64,000 bases of DNA from the NCBI GenBank assembly GCA_050330195.1, contig JBHJOB010000046.1, forward strand, positions 10,406-74,405, written 5' to 3'. Source of the DNA: JAHQVI01 sp050330195 (GTDB lineage Bacteria; Pseudomonadota; Alphaproteobacteria; Rhizobiales; Rhodomicrobiaceae). The notes beneath the pieces were generated by a model that saw nothing but the letters and a program-made list of their open reading frames with translations, searched no databases and had not been told where the DNA came from. The translations under genes were made by a program, and so were the position numbers. How positions within the stretch are numbered: position 1 is the stretch's first letter; every line of letters starts with the position of its first letter. Positions 15,393 through 22,912 of the stretch are shown here, one piece after another.

Positions 15393-16634
15393 TCAGTCCT
15401 GTCCTTTGAGATCATCTGCCTGAGGAAGAATCAAGCCGGATGAAGCGAGTTGCGCGAACACGGTCGACACGTCGCTGACGATGGCATCCCGCGCGATTGC
15501 GGGAAATGCTCCGTGCAACACATCGACAGCCTCCTCAAGGGTGATCCCATCGGCAAGCAGCCGCCAAAGCCCGGCGCCGATCGGGTCGAGATGGTGGATG
15601 GCTTCGTCATTCGCGTCGGTGAGAAAGGCTTCGCCGTCGACCACATGCAATCGGCTTGCGGGATTCTGCCGCCAGAGCATGCCTGCGGTCAGCAGTGGCG
15701 TGGCCTGCTCGTCGTTTTCGGGTATGGCCGCCTGCGGCGCTCCGTTACAATTGGCGCGCAATGGCGGTGCGGGTCTGCCATCCGCGTCGAGATCCGGCGG
15801 CCAGGCAGCGAAGCTGTGCAGAAGCAGCGCCGCGGCCTCATCGAGATCGCTGTATCGCAGCGTAAACCGAGGAACCGCGTTCATCAGCCTGTGCAGGCGC
15901 TGAAGCAATTCGCCGGCAGGCTCCCCGCGCGCGAAATTTTGCGATATCAGGGCCTTGAGGGTTTCAGCTCTCCCCGCAGGGCCGATTGCGGCGGCTGCTG
16001 CGGGCTGGCGGTCGAGCAAGATGATCGCGCCAAGCGGTGCGACGACGCCGCGCGGCGCAAGGTGATTCTTCGCCAGCGCAAGGTACTGATACCGATCATC
16101 CGATGGTCCGGCATTTTCGCTGACGAAACGGCGGAACTCCGCCGATGCGCGCGCGGGAAGCGGCAGGCGCAGACGGGGAGCAAGCCCCAGCGCCACGCCG
16201 TGGTCGTCGGCCGAGGTCAGGGGCAGCACGTCATCGCCGAAGATCCTGCAGCCACTGGCGGCGAGGCGTGCAATAAGAGTGCTTTTTCCGGCGTGCGACC
16301 GGCTGGGGAACATGACCAGCCTGCCGGAGATCAGGGCGGCTCCGCAATGCAGGCAAAGGCGGGACGGGTTTTCATCGATATGGCTGGTCACGATGTCCGC
16401 GAGCAGGCCGCAGACCGCCCGAACCGCCGAGAGCCCGGTAAGCTCCGTTCCTTCGCGCCATGGCGAGAACAGGGTGTAGCCGGTTTCGGTGGCCTCGACG
16501 CGGGCAAGCGGTTCCTCCTCACGCTCTGTCCTCGCGAATGGCCAGTCAGGCGCCGCCCCGCGCAGCGTCTCAACGAAAACCGGACAGTCCGGCGCCTCGA
16601 CGACAGCGGAAAGTCCCTCGAAGGCAATGCGCAT
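15393..16634 (-). CDS. Fusion of HPr-kinase-like ATPase and PqqD-like domain
   Basis: 413 residues. Residues about 85-300 resemble HprK-related kinases: P-loop SRSHAGKST (111-119) and FGDDVLPL (132-139). Residues about 328-405 match PqqD-like peptide-binding chaperones (DGEAFLTDANDEAIHHLDPI, then a helical GLWRLLADGITLEEAVDVL). In known systems PqqD domains bind leader peptides, and HprK-like enzymes can phosphorylate serines, including in lasso peptides. It follows a 72-base gap after the serine-rich peptide gene on the same strand. Role in modifying that peptide is a hypothesis. Confidence 0.8.
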   Translation of the reverse strand: MRIAFEGLSAVVEAPDCPVFVETLRGAAPDWPFARTEREEEPLARVEATETGYTLFSPWREGTELTGLSAVRAVCGLLADIVTSHIDENPSRLCLHCGAALISGRLVMFPSRSHAGKSTLIARLAASGCRIFGDDVLPLTSADDHGVALGLAPRLRLPLPARASAEFRRFVSENAGPSDDRYQYLALAKNHLAPRGVVAPLGAIILLDRQPAAAAAIGPAGRAETLKALISQNFARGEPAGELLQRLHRLMNAVPRFTLRYSDLDEAAALLLHSFAAWPPDLDADGRPAPPLRANCNGAPQAAIPENDEQATPLLTAGMLWRQNPASRLHVVDGEAFLTDANDEAIHHLDPIGAGLWRLLADGITLEEAVDVLHGAFPAIARDAIVSDVSTVFAQLASSGLILPQADDLKGQD

Positions 16635-16706
16635 TTTTGGCTCTCCGGCTTCCAGGTCCGGGCCTCATCATGCGCCCGGACCGCTTGTCGCACGCCGCTC
16701 GGTTGC

Positions 16707-16955
16707 TCAGCGGCTGAAGCTCGTGGAGCGACTTGATGCCGGCTTCCGAACACGGGTCTTTTGGGGTTTCCGGGGGCCGCTCACGCTTGGTCCGCTGCGG
16801 CTTCCCGCACTGACGCTGGATGCCTTGGCCTCGCTGAGCTTCAGCATCACCGGCGCGGCATAAACCGCGCCCGCGGCCAGCCCCAGACGCATCAGCATCC
16901 CCCGGCGCGTCATGCCATTTGCGCCCTTGCGGTTTCCGTGGTTGTGGTCGTCCAT
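16707..16955 (-). CDS. Small Tat-leader serine/arginine-rich peptide
   Basis: 82 residues, with GGAG 8 bases before ATG at 16955. Residues 17-18 are RR, followed by LGLAAGAVYAAPV and an AKA-S signal-peptidase-like site at 45/46. The predicted mature 37 residues contain 12 Ser and 9 Arg/Lys and end in STSFSR. Leader and ending both match the subtilase encoded upstream (YAAPV, AKAS, then SISFSR). An ECF-type promoter lies 45-70 bases upstream. ATG at 16913 is an alternative start that keeps the RR motif. No known family; possibly a peptide substrate of the neighbouring fusion protein. Confidence 0.72.
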   Translation of the reverse strand: MDDHNHGNRKGANGMTRRGMLMRLGLAAGAVYAAPVMLKLSEAKASSVSAGSRSGPSVSGPRKPQKTRVRKPASSRSTSFSR

Positions 16956-16999
16956 CAGTTCACTCCACTGTCGATTTCAGACTTAAGCGATGTGAAGAC

Positions 17000-17024
17000 A
17001 ACGCAGCCGGGCGCGGTTTATTCC
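17000..17024 (-). promoter_or_regulatory. ECF-type promoter before the small peptide gene
   Basis: Read on the minus strand: GGAATAA (-35, from 17024) and CGTTGT (-10, CGTT at 17003-17000), with 16 bases between GGAAT and CGTT. The same seven-base -35 and CGTTNT -10 occur before the subtilase and the sigma gene. Predicted leader to ATG 16955 is about 37 bases. Confidence 0.65.
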
Positions 17025-17050
17025 CGGAACATCCGATTTTTTTGCGTTCG

Positions 17051-17100
17051 GCGCGGGATCCGGAAAGGGGACGCATTTTCGGAAAAATTGAAGGCAAGAC
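17051..17100 (+). repeat. Dispersed intergenic repeat, partial copy C
   Basis: Contains GGATCC, ACGCATTTTCGGAAAAATTGAA and related blocks of the family seen at 2263, 22809 and 48892, without the terminal hairpin. It lies between the subtilase stop and the peptide promoter. Confidence 0.45.
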
Positions 17101-17147
17101 AAGAACCGGCGTATCATTTCGATGCAATCGGGATGGAGTTGGACGAG

Positions 17148-18410
17148 TCAACGGATCAGGATCGCTGCAGCTTCCTCCAGACATTGGCCGTTCGATTGAA
17201 TCAGTCCGTGACCAAACACCGGGTCGCGGCCCGGCTGTCCCAGATCGACGGCCTGCCCTGCGAGATCGTCGATGAGTTCCGCCACGCTCCTGTCCGGATG
17301 GCGTGCTCTGGCGACGGCAAAGGCCGCGCTGACAAACGGTACGGCGTAGGACGTCCCTGAACGGAAACGTCCGCCCCGGACCGATGCCGCCGTCCACAGT
17401 CGGACGCCCGGAGCGGCGAAATCGACATGGTCGCCTCGATTGGCCTGCCTGTAGACTTGGCTGTCGCGATCAACGGCGGTGACGGCGATCACATCCGGAA
17501 ACGCGGCCGGATAGAGCGGCTCCGCATTCGGGCCATTATTGCCCGCCGCCGCGACAAGCGCTACGCCCCGAGCCCTTGCGGCGACCACCACTCCCTGAAG
17601 AACGGCGTTTCGCGCGCCGGTGAGGCTCAGATTGATGACATTCGCGCCACGCAGCGTGAGCCGGTCGATGGCCCGCGCTATATCGTAACTGTCGCTCATG
17701 TCGCGGCCGCGCGCCGTGCGGTGAAACGCATCCGCCGCGATCAGCCGAACCCCGTCCAGAAGGCCCGGCGTGCGGCTGTCGCGCCGCCCCGCCAACAGCA
17801 CGGCGATAGTGGTTCCGTGAACAGCCGAGGAAGCGGAACGATCCTCGCCGACCACTCGGAGCGTTTCGATTTCGAGCCCGGCGAGCGCCTCATGATCGAG
17901 ATTGATCGCGGTATCCACTATGCCGATCGTGGTGCCGGCCGGACAGGCATGGGCGGCGGCGTTCCAGCCGATCGCGGTGAATGACGCGCAACCGTCCGCG
18001 CCGCAGGTGAACTCGCCCGGCTGATAGAGATGGTTCAGGTCGAACAGCGCCGCCGGAACCAGATCGAGGATCTGCGCGCGCGCCTGGTCGATGGTCAATG
18101 CAGCCGGAACGCTGAAACGGGCAATCTCCGTATTGACCAGTTCAAGCCGATCCCGCGACAACAGCCCATAGCCCCGCGCGGCAATCAGCTCGATGTCGGC
18201 AGGCGTTGGCGCGGTCACGACGATCTCGGGCGGCGCGCGTCGGGCAGGCCGTGAGAAGGAAATGCTGGACAGGCTGGCGCTGCTTCCCGGCGAGGCTTTC
18301 GCCGAACTGAGCCTTGCCAGCACCGGAGCCGCGTAGATCGCCGTAGCGGTCAGGCCGAGACGCAGCAGCATCCGGCGCCGTCCTGCGTCGATCTTGCTCC
18401 GGTCAGTCAT
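17148..18410 (-). CDS. Exported subtilisin-like serine protease (S8) with peptide-shared leader
   Basis: 420 residues. RRR at 11-13, LGLTATAIYAAPV and AKAS at 37-40 give a Tat-type leader. The catalytic triad is D166 (GIVDTAINLDHEA), H198 (SAVHGTTIA) and S354 (SGTSYAVPF), with oxyanion N291 in AAAGNNG. A propeptide-like region spans about 41-145; its start, SASLSSISFSR, resembles the end of the small peptide encoded downstream. It is transcribed from an ECF-type promoter at 18473-18498, divergent from the sigma gene. No membrane anchor or C-terminal autotransporter is seen, so a soluble periplasmic or secreted enzyme is likely. Confidence 0.92.
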   Translation of the reverse strand: MTDRSKIDAGRRRMLLRLGLTATAIYAAPVLARLSSAKASPGSSASLSSISFSRPARRAPPEIVVTAPTPADIELIAARGYGLLSRDRLELVNTEIARFSVPAALTIDQARAQILDLVPAALFDLNHLYQPGEFTCGADGCASFTAIGWNAAAHACPAGTTIGIVDTAINLDHEALAGLEIETLRVVGEDRSASSAVHGTTIAVLLAGRRDSRTPGLLDGVRLIAADAFHRTARGRDMSDSYDIARAIDRLTLRGANVINLSLTGARNAVLQGVVVAARARGVALVAAAGNNGPNAEPLYPAAFPDVIAVTAVDRDSQVYRQANRGDHVDFAAPGVRLWTAASVRGGRFRSGTSYAVPFVSAAFAVARARHPDRSVAELIDDLAGQAVDLGQPGRDPVFGHGLIQSNGQCLEEAAAILIR

Positions 18411-18472
18411 GATCTTTTCCTCATTCGCGATGCCGCACGGAGCCGGCCAGCGGACCGTTCCATTCCCGGGAG

Positions 18473-18498
18473 AACGTCGCTGCTGGCCACGTTATTCC
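18473..18498 (-). promoter_or_regulatory. ECF-type promoter before the subtilase gene
   Basis: Minus strand: GGAATAA from 18498 and CGTTCT with CGTT at 18476-18473, 17 bases between GGAAT and CGTT. A transcription start near 18465 would leave about a 55-base leader. Confidence 0.65.
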
Positions 18499-18537
18499 AC
18501 GCCAGCCCGCAAAATCTGGCCTTGGCGCATCGGATAA

Positions 18538-18562
18538 GGAATAAATCCCGCCCGCCGACGTT
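18538..18562 (+). promoter_or_regulatory. ECF-type promoter before the sigma factor gene (autoregulation)
   Basis: GGAATAA at 18538 and CGTTAT with CGTT at 18559-18562, 16 bases between GGAAT and CGTT. Transcription would begin only about 7 bases before the ATG at 18577, implying a nearly leaderless mRNA. The match to the two other sites in this locus suggests autoregulation. Confidence 0.62.
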
Positions 18563-18576
18563 ATCTTCTATATGGG

Positions 18577-19122
18577 ATGTTAAGTGTGGCCGACAAAAAA
18601 CGGAGCTTTCGCATCGACATCCGCCCCCACATGGTGACGCTACTACCGCGCCTGCGCGCCTTCGCCCGTGCGCTCACGAAATCGAGCGCAGCTGCCGACG
18701 ATCTCGTGCAGGCGACCTGCGTGAAGGCTTTGCACGCCATGGACAATTGGACGCCCGGAAGCCGTCTCGACAGCTGGATGTTTCGTATCATGCATAATCA
18801 CTGGATCGATGTGAAGCGCCGCGACAGGCCGCAAGCGCCAATCGACGGGCCTGAAGGATTGCGGCTGATCGCGGAAGATGGAGAACGGGTGGCCGATGCC
18901 CGGCTGACGCTCGCTGCTGTCACGGCACTGATCGAGGAGATGCCTGAAGAGCAGCGCGCCGTTCTCGTGCTTGTCTGCGTTGAAGAGCTGAGTTACCGCG
19001 AGACGGCCGAATTGCTTGAGATACCGGTAGGCACGGTGATGAGCCGCCTGGCGCGGGCGCGCCGCACTCTCGCGGACGCAATGGAGCGCGACGCGGCGGA
19101 CACGCATTCGGGGAAAACGTGA
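18577..19122 (+). CDS. ECF-family RNA polymerase sigma factor
   Basis: 181 residues. Sigma region 2 spans about 20-90 (LLPRLRAFARALTKSSAAADDLVQATCVKAL) and region 4 about 115-165 (EEMPEEQRAVLVLVCVEELSYRETAELLEIPVGTVMSRLARAR; helix-turn-helix at the end). There is no region 3, as expected for ECF. The gene overlaps the anti-sigma gene by one base (TGATG). Three matching promoter elements in the divergent locus are its probable targets: itself, the subtilase and the small peptide. Confidence 0.93.
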   Translation: MLSVADKKRSFRIDIRPHMVTLLPRLRAFARALTKSSAAADDLVQATCVKALHAMDNWTPGSRLDSWMFRIMHNHWIDVKRRDRPQAPIDGPEGLRLIAEDGERVADARLTLAAVTALIEEMPEEQRAVLVLVCVEELSYRETAELLEIPVGTVMSRLARARRTLADAMERDAADTHSGKT

Positions 19123-19835
19123 TGACCGAAAAACCGAGCGATACGACGCTGATGGCCTATGCGGACGGCGAACTGGATGCCTCCACGGCGGAAAGCGTCC
19201 GTAAGGCAATCGCCACGGATGCCGAGCTTGGGCAGCGCCTGGACCAGTTTCACCGCAGCCGCGCTCTGGCCCGTCAGGCCTATGCCGGCCTCATGGCGGC
19301 CCCTCCGCCCGACCGGCTGATCGCCGCAATCATGAACGAACCGCGACATGCGGCGTCCAGCCCGGAAAATAGTTCATCCGTGCGCCGTTTTGCCCTGCCG
19401 ATTGCCGCTTCGCTTGTGATGATTGCCGGGCTGGGTGGCTATCTTGCGGGCCAGAACGTAACGCAGCGACAAGGCGCGGATCTGCTTGGCGGTCCGGTTC
19501 TGGCGGAAGCGGTGGGCGCGTTGCTCACTGGCGAGGAAAGGGAAATATCCATCGGCGGCGCGCAGGTCCGGCTTGGCGTGCTCGCGACCTATGAGGTCGA
19601 TGGGGGCATCTGCCGGTCCTTTGAAGCGCGCGGCGGGCCGGATGATGCGATGCGTGGGTTGAGCTGCCGTTTCGGCGCGGGCTGGCATGTGGATCTTGCC
19701 GTTTCAGCGCCACCGGCCGGCGGCGTCACTCCGGCCGGCACGGGACCGGTCGCGAGCCTGGACGCCTATCTCGATGCGCTCAATGCGCGCGGTCCGCTGG
19801 ACCGCGAGGCCGAACGCAATACGCGCGAGAGGTAA
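19122..19835 (+). CDS. Membrane anti-sigma factor
   Basis: 237 residues, translationally coupled to the sigma gene. The N-terminal cytoplasmic part (MAYADGELDASTAESVRKAI) resembles the helical sigma-binding region of anti-sigma factors. One transmembrane helix lies at about 90-110, followed by a periplasmic domain of about 125 residues with two cysteines. The HxxxCxxC zinc motif of ZAS-type factors is absent. It should hold the sigma factor inactive until an envelope signal is sensed; the subtilase might be involved in that signalling. Confidence 0.85.
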   Translation: MTEKPSDTTLMAYADGELDASTAESVRKAIATDAELGQRLDQFHRSRALARQAYAGLMAAPPPDRLIAAIMNEPRHAASSPENSSSVRRFALPIAASLVMIAGLGGYLAGQNVTQRQGADLLGGPVLAEAVGALLTGEEREISIGGAQVRLGVLATYEVDGGICRSFEARGGPDDAMRGLSCRFGAGWHVDLAVSAPPAGGVTPAGTGPVASLDAYLDALNARGPLDREAERNTRER

Positions 19836-19874
19836 AACGTCGATCATGTGCGAGGGCTGCCCGCCAGCAGAGAA

Positions 19875-20645
19875 TCACCTCCAATCCCCCAGGACCGCAT
19901 TCATCAGCGCCAGCGCGGCGACGGCTGCCGTGTCGGCGCGCATGATGCGGGGCCCGAGCGATATGGCGTGAACGAAGGGCAGGGCGAGCAGCATCGCGCG
20001 CTCCTCTTCGGTGAAGCCCCCTTCCGGGCCGATCAGCAGCGCCGCCGGACCTGTCGGGATTGCCGCGAGCGCTTCGAGTGGCGAGGCAATCGGGGCGGAT
20101 TCGTCGGCGAAAACGAGCGCGCGACTCTCCGGCCATTTCCCCAGCACGGCCTCCAGCTTCTCCGGTTCTGCCACCTCCGGAACGCGCAAGACGCCGCATT
20201 GCTCCGCCGCCTCAATCACATTGGCCTGCATCCGCTCAAGCTTGACGCGCTCCGCAACCGTCCGCCGCGTCATCACCGGGCGCAGCGCTGCCACGCCCAG
20301 CTCGGTCGCTTTCTGCACCATGAAATCGAGCCGGGCTTTTTTCAGCGGCGCGAACAGATAGTGGAAATCGGGGCCGCCGGTCTGCTCGCGCGTCCGCTCC
20401 CGCGCGGCAAGCTCGCAGTCGCCACGCTTGAGCGCGACGATTTCGGCCAGCCATTCGCCGTCCCGCCCGTTGAAAGCGAGAACCGCGTCGCCCGCGCGCA
20501 TCCGCATGACATTGCCGAGATAATGCGCCTGATCCTGGCTGCATTTGACGTCCGCGCCGGGAGCAAGCGCGTCCTGCACGAAAAGCCGCACCTGCGACCG
20601 CGCGCCGCTTCCGCCGTTCGCTGCATCGTTCGCTTTTATCTTCAT
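19875..20645 (-). CDS. rsmE: 16S rRNA m3U1498 methyltransferase RsmE
   Basis: SAM-dependent methylation of U1498 in 16S rRNA. 256 residues from ATG 20645. The N-terminal PUA-like part contains RLFV and HYLGNVMRMRAGD. The SPOUT knot is shown by LIGPEGGFTEEE and LGPRIMRADTA, the canonical SAM-binding loops. Convergent with the anti-sigma gene, with a 39-base gap, and divergent from ubiA. Confidence 0.95.
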   Translation of the reverse strand: MKIKANDAANGGSGARSQVRLFVQDALAPGADVKCSQDQAHYLGNVMRMRAGDAVLAFNGRDGEWLAEIVALKRGDCELAARERTREQTGGPDFHYLFAPLKKARLDFMVQKATELGVAALRPVMTRRTVAERVKLERMQANVIEAAEQCGVLRVPEVAEPEKLEAVLGKWPESRALVFADESAPIASPLEALAAIPTGPAALLIGPEGGFTEEERAMLLALPFVHAISLGPRIMRADTAAVAALALMNAVLGDWR

Positions 20646-20738
20646 GATGCGCACATAACGCCGCGCCACCCTTTTTCGCAAGGCCGTCTCGCTGTACGGT
20701 GCCGGGAGCATTTCGTGCCGCAAGCGACGAGGAGCGCC

Positions 20739-21680
20739 ATGTCGAGTCCGCACACCGAGACCGGCAAATTCCGGATCACTGACGCGCCGCCCGAGAACTG
20801 GGTGGACCGCTACGCTCCCGATAGCGTCAAGCCCTATCTGCGCCTGATGCGGGCGGACCGGCCAATCGGCACATGGCTGCTGCTCTGGCCGTGCTGGTGG
20901 TCGGCAGCGCTGGCCTGGGGCGCGGCTGGCCGGACGTGGCCGGATCCGTGGCTGATGTTCCTGTTTGCCGTCGGCGCGATCGTCATGCGCGGTGCGGGCT
21001 GCGTCTATAACGATATTGCCGACCGTCACTATGACGGCAAGGTCGCCCGGACCCGCACGCGGCCGATCCCCAGCGGGCAGGTCAGCGTGACGGCCGCCGC
21101 GATCTTCATGGTGGCGCTCTGCTTCATCGGTCTCGCCGTCCTGCTGCAATTCAATCATTTCGCCATTGCGCTCGGCATGGGCTCGCTCGGCGTCGTCGCG
21201 TTTTACCCGTTCATGAAGCGCATCACCTACTGGCCGCAATTCGTGCTGGGTCTTGCATTTTCGTGGGGTGCGCTGATGGGCTGGGCCTATGTCTTCGGAC
21301 GGCTGGATGCGCCCGCTTTCCTGCTTTACGCCGCCGCCATTGTCTGGACCATCGGCTATGACACGATCTACGCCCATCAGGACAAGGAGGACGACGCGCT
21401 GGTCGGCCTGAAATCGACGGCTCTCAAATTCGGGCCGCGCACGAAGCCGTGGCTGGTGCTGTTCTATGGCGGGACAGTGACGCTTCTCGCGCTTGCAGGC
21501 GCGGCTGCGGGCGCAGGCTGGCCCTTCTTTACCGGACTGGCGATTGCGAGCACGCATCTCGTCTGGCAGATCACCACGCTCGACATCGACGACGATGCGA
21601 ATTGCCTGCGCCGATTCCGCTCCAACCGCGATTTCGGTGCGCTTGTCTTTCTGGCGTTGCTGGCCGATATGGCGGTGTAG
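20739..21680 (+). CDS. ubiA: 4-hydroxybenzoate octaprenyltransferase UbiA
   Basis: Integral membrane prenyltransferase attaching the isoprenoid tail in ubiquinone synthesis. 313 residues and about eight hydrophobic segments. Both metal/diphosphate motifs are intact: NDIADRHYDGKVARTRTRP and YDTIYAHQDKEDD. ATG at 20739 follows GAGGAGCG. About 20 bases separate it from the inositol-phosphatase-like gene, so co-transcription is likely. Confidence 0.95.
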   Translation: MSSPHTETGKFRITDAPPENWVDRYAPDSVKPYLRLMRADRPIGTWLLLWPCWWSAALAWGAAGRTWPDPWLMFLFAVGAIVMRGAGCVYNDIADRHYDGKVARTRTRPIPSGQVSVTAAAIFMVALCFIGLAVLLQFNHFAIALGMGSLGVVAFYPFMKRITYWPQFVLGLAFSWGALMGWAYVFGRLDAPAFLLYAAAIVWTIGYDTIYAHQDKEDDALVGLKSTALKFGPRTKPWLVLFYGGTVTLLALAGAAAGAGWPFFTGLAIASTHLVWQITTLDIDDDANCLRRFRSNRDFGALVFLALLADMAV

Positions 21681-21703
21681 ACATCTCAAGGCTCGGAGGC
21701 CGC

Positions 21704-22519
21704 GTGGCGACAGACACAATGGATGAAGCGCTTGCCGATGACGAGGCGCTGCTGCTCGACGCGGTTCAGGCCGCCGGCGAACTGGCTCTCCATCATTTCA
21801 AGCGCGGCGTTCAGGCCGCGACCAAGATCGACAACACGCCCGTCACGGAAGCCGACCTTGCCGTGGACAAGCTCCTGCACGACCGGCTGCGGCTGGCGCG
21901 CTCCGGCTATGGCTGGCTCTCGGAGGAAACGGCGGACAATGCCGAGCGTCTCGATGCGCGCCGCGTCTGGATCATCGACCCGATAGACGGCACGCGGGCT
22001 TTCATCGCGGGCAGGCCGGACTGGGTGATCTCGGCGGGGCTTGTCGAGGACGGAGAGCCCTTGCTTGGCGTTCTACTGAACCCGGTGAACGCGCAGCTTT
22101 TCATCGCCCGGCGAGGCGGTGGCGCGTCGCTGGACGGCGCGCCGCTGAACATTGCGGGCCGCGATGGCATCGAGGGCGCGCGTCTCATCGTCACAAAGGG
22201 GCTGCTCAACCGCAGGATCTGGGCCTCTCCCTGGCCGGAAACCGAGATCGTCTGGGCGAACTCCATCGCCTATCGCCTCGCTCTCATTGCCGCCGGTCAT
22301 GCCGACGCGGCTTTCGCTCTGTCCGGCAAATCGGAATGGGATCTTGCAGCCGCCGCGCTTTTGGTGCAGGAAGCAGGCGGCGTGGTGACCGATGCAACAG
22401 GCGCGGCCCTGCGTTTCAATCAGCCAGTTTCGCGTATCAATGGATTTGTCGCCGCCAGCCCGGGATTGCATACGCAGCTCATTGCCCGAACAGGCCCGGT
22501 CGCGGCCGACGGACTGTGA
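21704..22519 (+). CDS. Inositol-monophosphatase-family phosphatase (CysQ-like)
   Basis: 271 residues. Metal-site motifs are SEETADN, WIIDPIDGTRAF and a C-terminal SEWDLAAAALLVQEAGG. This pattern fits 3'(2'),5'-bisphosphate nucleotidase or inositol phosphatase; the PIDGTRAF form is CysQ-like. GTG at 21704 has GGAGG four bases ahead and is preferred to ATG 21719. Position before DUF4170 and the Kdo transferase is typical in alphaproteobacteria. Confidence 0.88.
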   Translation: MATDTMDEALADDEALLLDAVQAAGELALHHFKRGVQAATKIDNTPVTEADLAVDKLLHDRLRLARSGYGWLSEETADNAERLDARRVWIIDPIDGTRAFIAGRPDWVISAGLVEDGEPLLGVLLNPVNAQLFIARRGGGASLDGAPLNIAGRDGIEGARLIVTKGLLNRRIWASPWPETEIVWANSIAYRLALIAAGHADAAFALSGKSEWDLAAAALLVQEAGGVVTDATGAALRFNQPVSRINGFVAASPGLHTQLIARTGPVAADGL

Positions 22520-22538
22520 ACAACAGGTGCGGCAGAGA

Positions 22539-22781
22539 ATGACTCAACCAACCGAGACAACGTCCAAACAGCTTCTTCATCTGGTCTTTGGCGGCGAGCT
22601 GAAAAGCTTGGACAGCAACGAATTCAGGGATATAAACAATCTCGATATTGTTGGCGTTTACCCTAACTACAAACAGGCGTATGACGCTTGGAGAGCCGCC
22701 GCGCAGCGCACCGTCGACAATGCTATGGTGCGCTACTACATCGTCCATATGCACCGGCTGCTCGATCCGAACGAGGATTGA
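22539..22781 (+). CDS. DUF4170 family small protein
   Basis: 80 residues: LLHLVFGGELKSLDSNEFRD, then VGVYPNYKQAYDAWRAAAQRTVDNA and RYYIVHMHRLL. Matches the DUF4170 pattern I know from alphaproteobacteria, where it sits between the inositol-phosphatase-like gene and waaA, as here. No catalytic motif; a regulatory or structural role in lipid A assembly is possible but unsupported. Confidence 0.85.
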   Translation: MTQPTETTSKQLLHLVFGGELKSLDSNEFRDINNLDIVGVYPNYKQAYDAWRAAAQRTVDNAMVRYYIVHMHRLLDPNED

Positions 22782-22808
22782 GGGCGGGCGCGGGTGAGGC
22801 GGCGGTAA

Positions 22809-22867
22809 AGCGAGATCCGATCACATGGATGCCATTTTTCGGAAAAATTGAGCTTGAAACGAACAGG
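22809..22867 (+). repeat. Dispersed intergenic repeat, copy B (no hairpin)
   Basis: AGCGAGATCCGAT, ATGGAT, CATTTTTCGGAAAAATTGAG and CTTGAAAC blocks match copy D (48892-48990, inverted) almost base for base, but the terminal dyad is missing. It separates DUF4170 from the DUF374-WaaA gene. Confidence 0.65.
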
Positions 22868-22912
22868 TAGCGTTTGAGCAGCGCGTATCCGGCGCTGTGG
22901 GGGAATTTTTTC

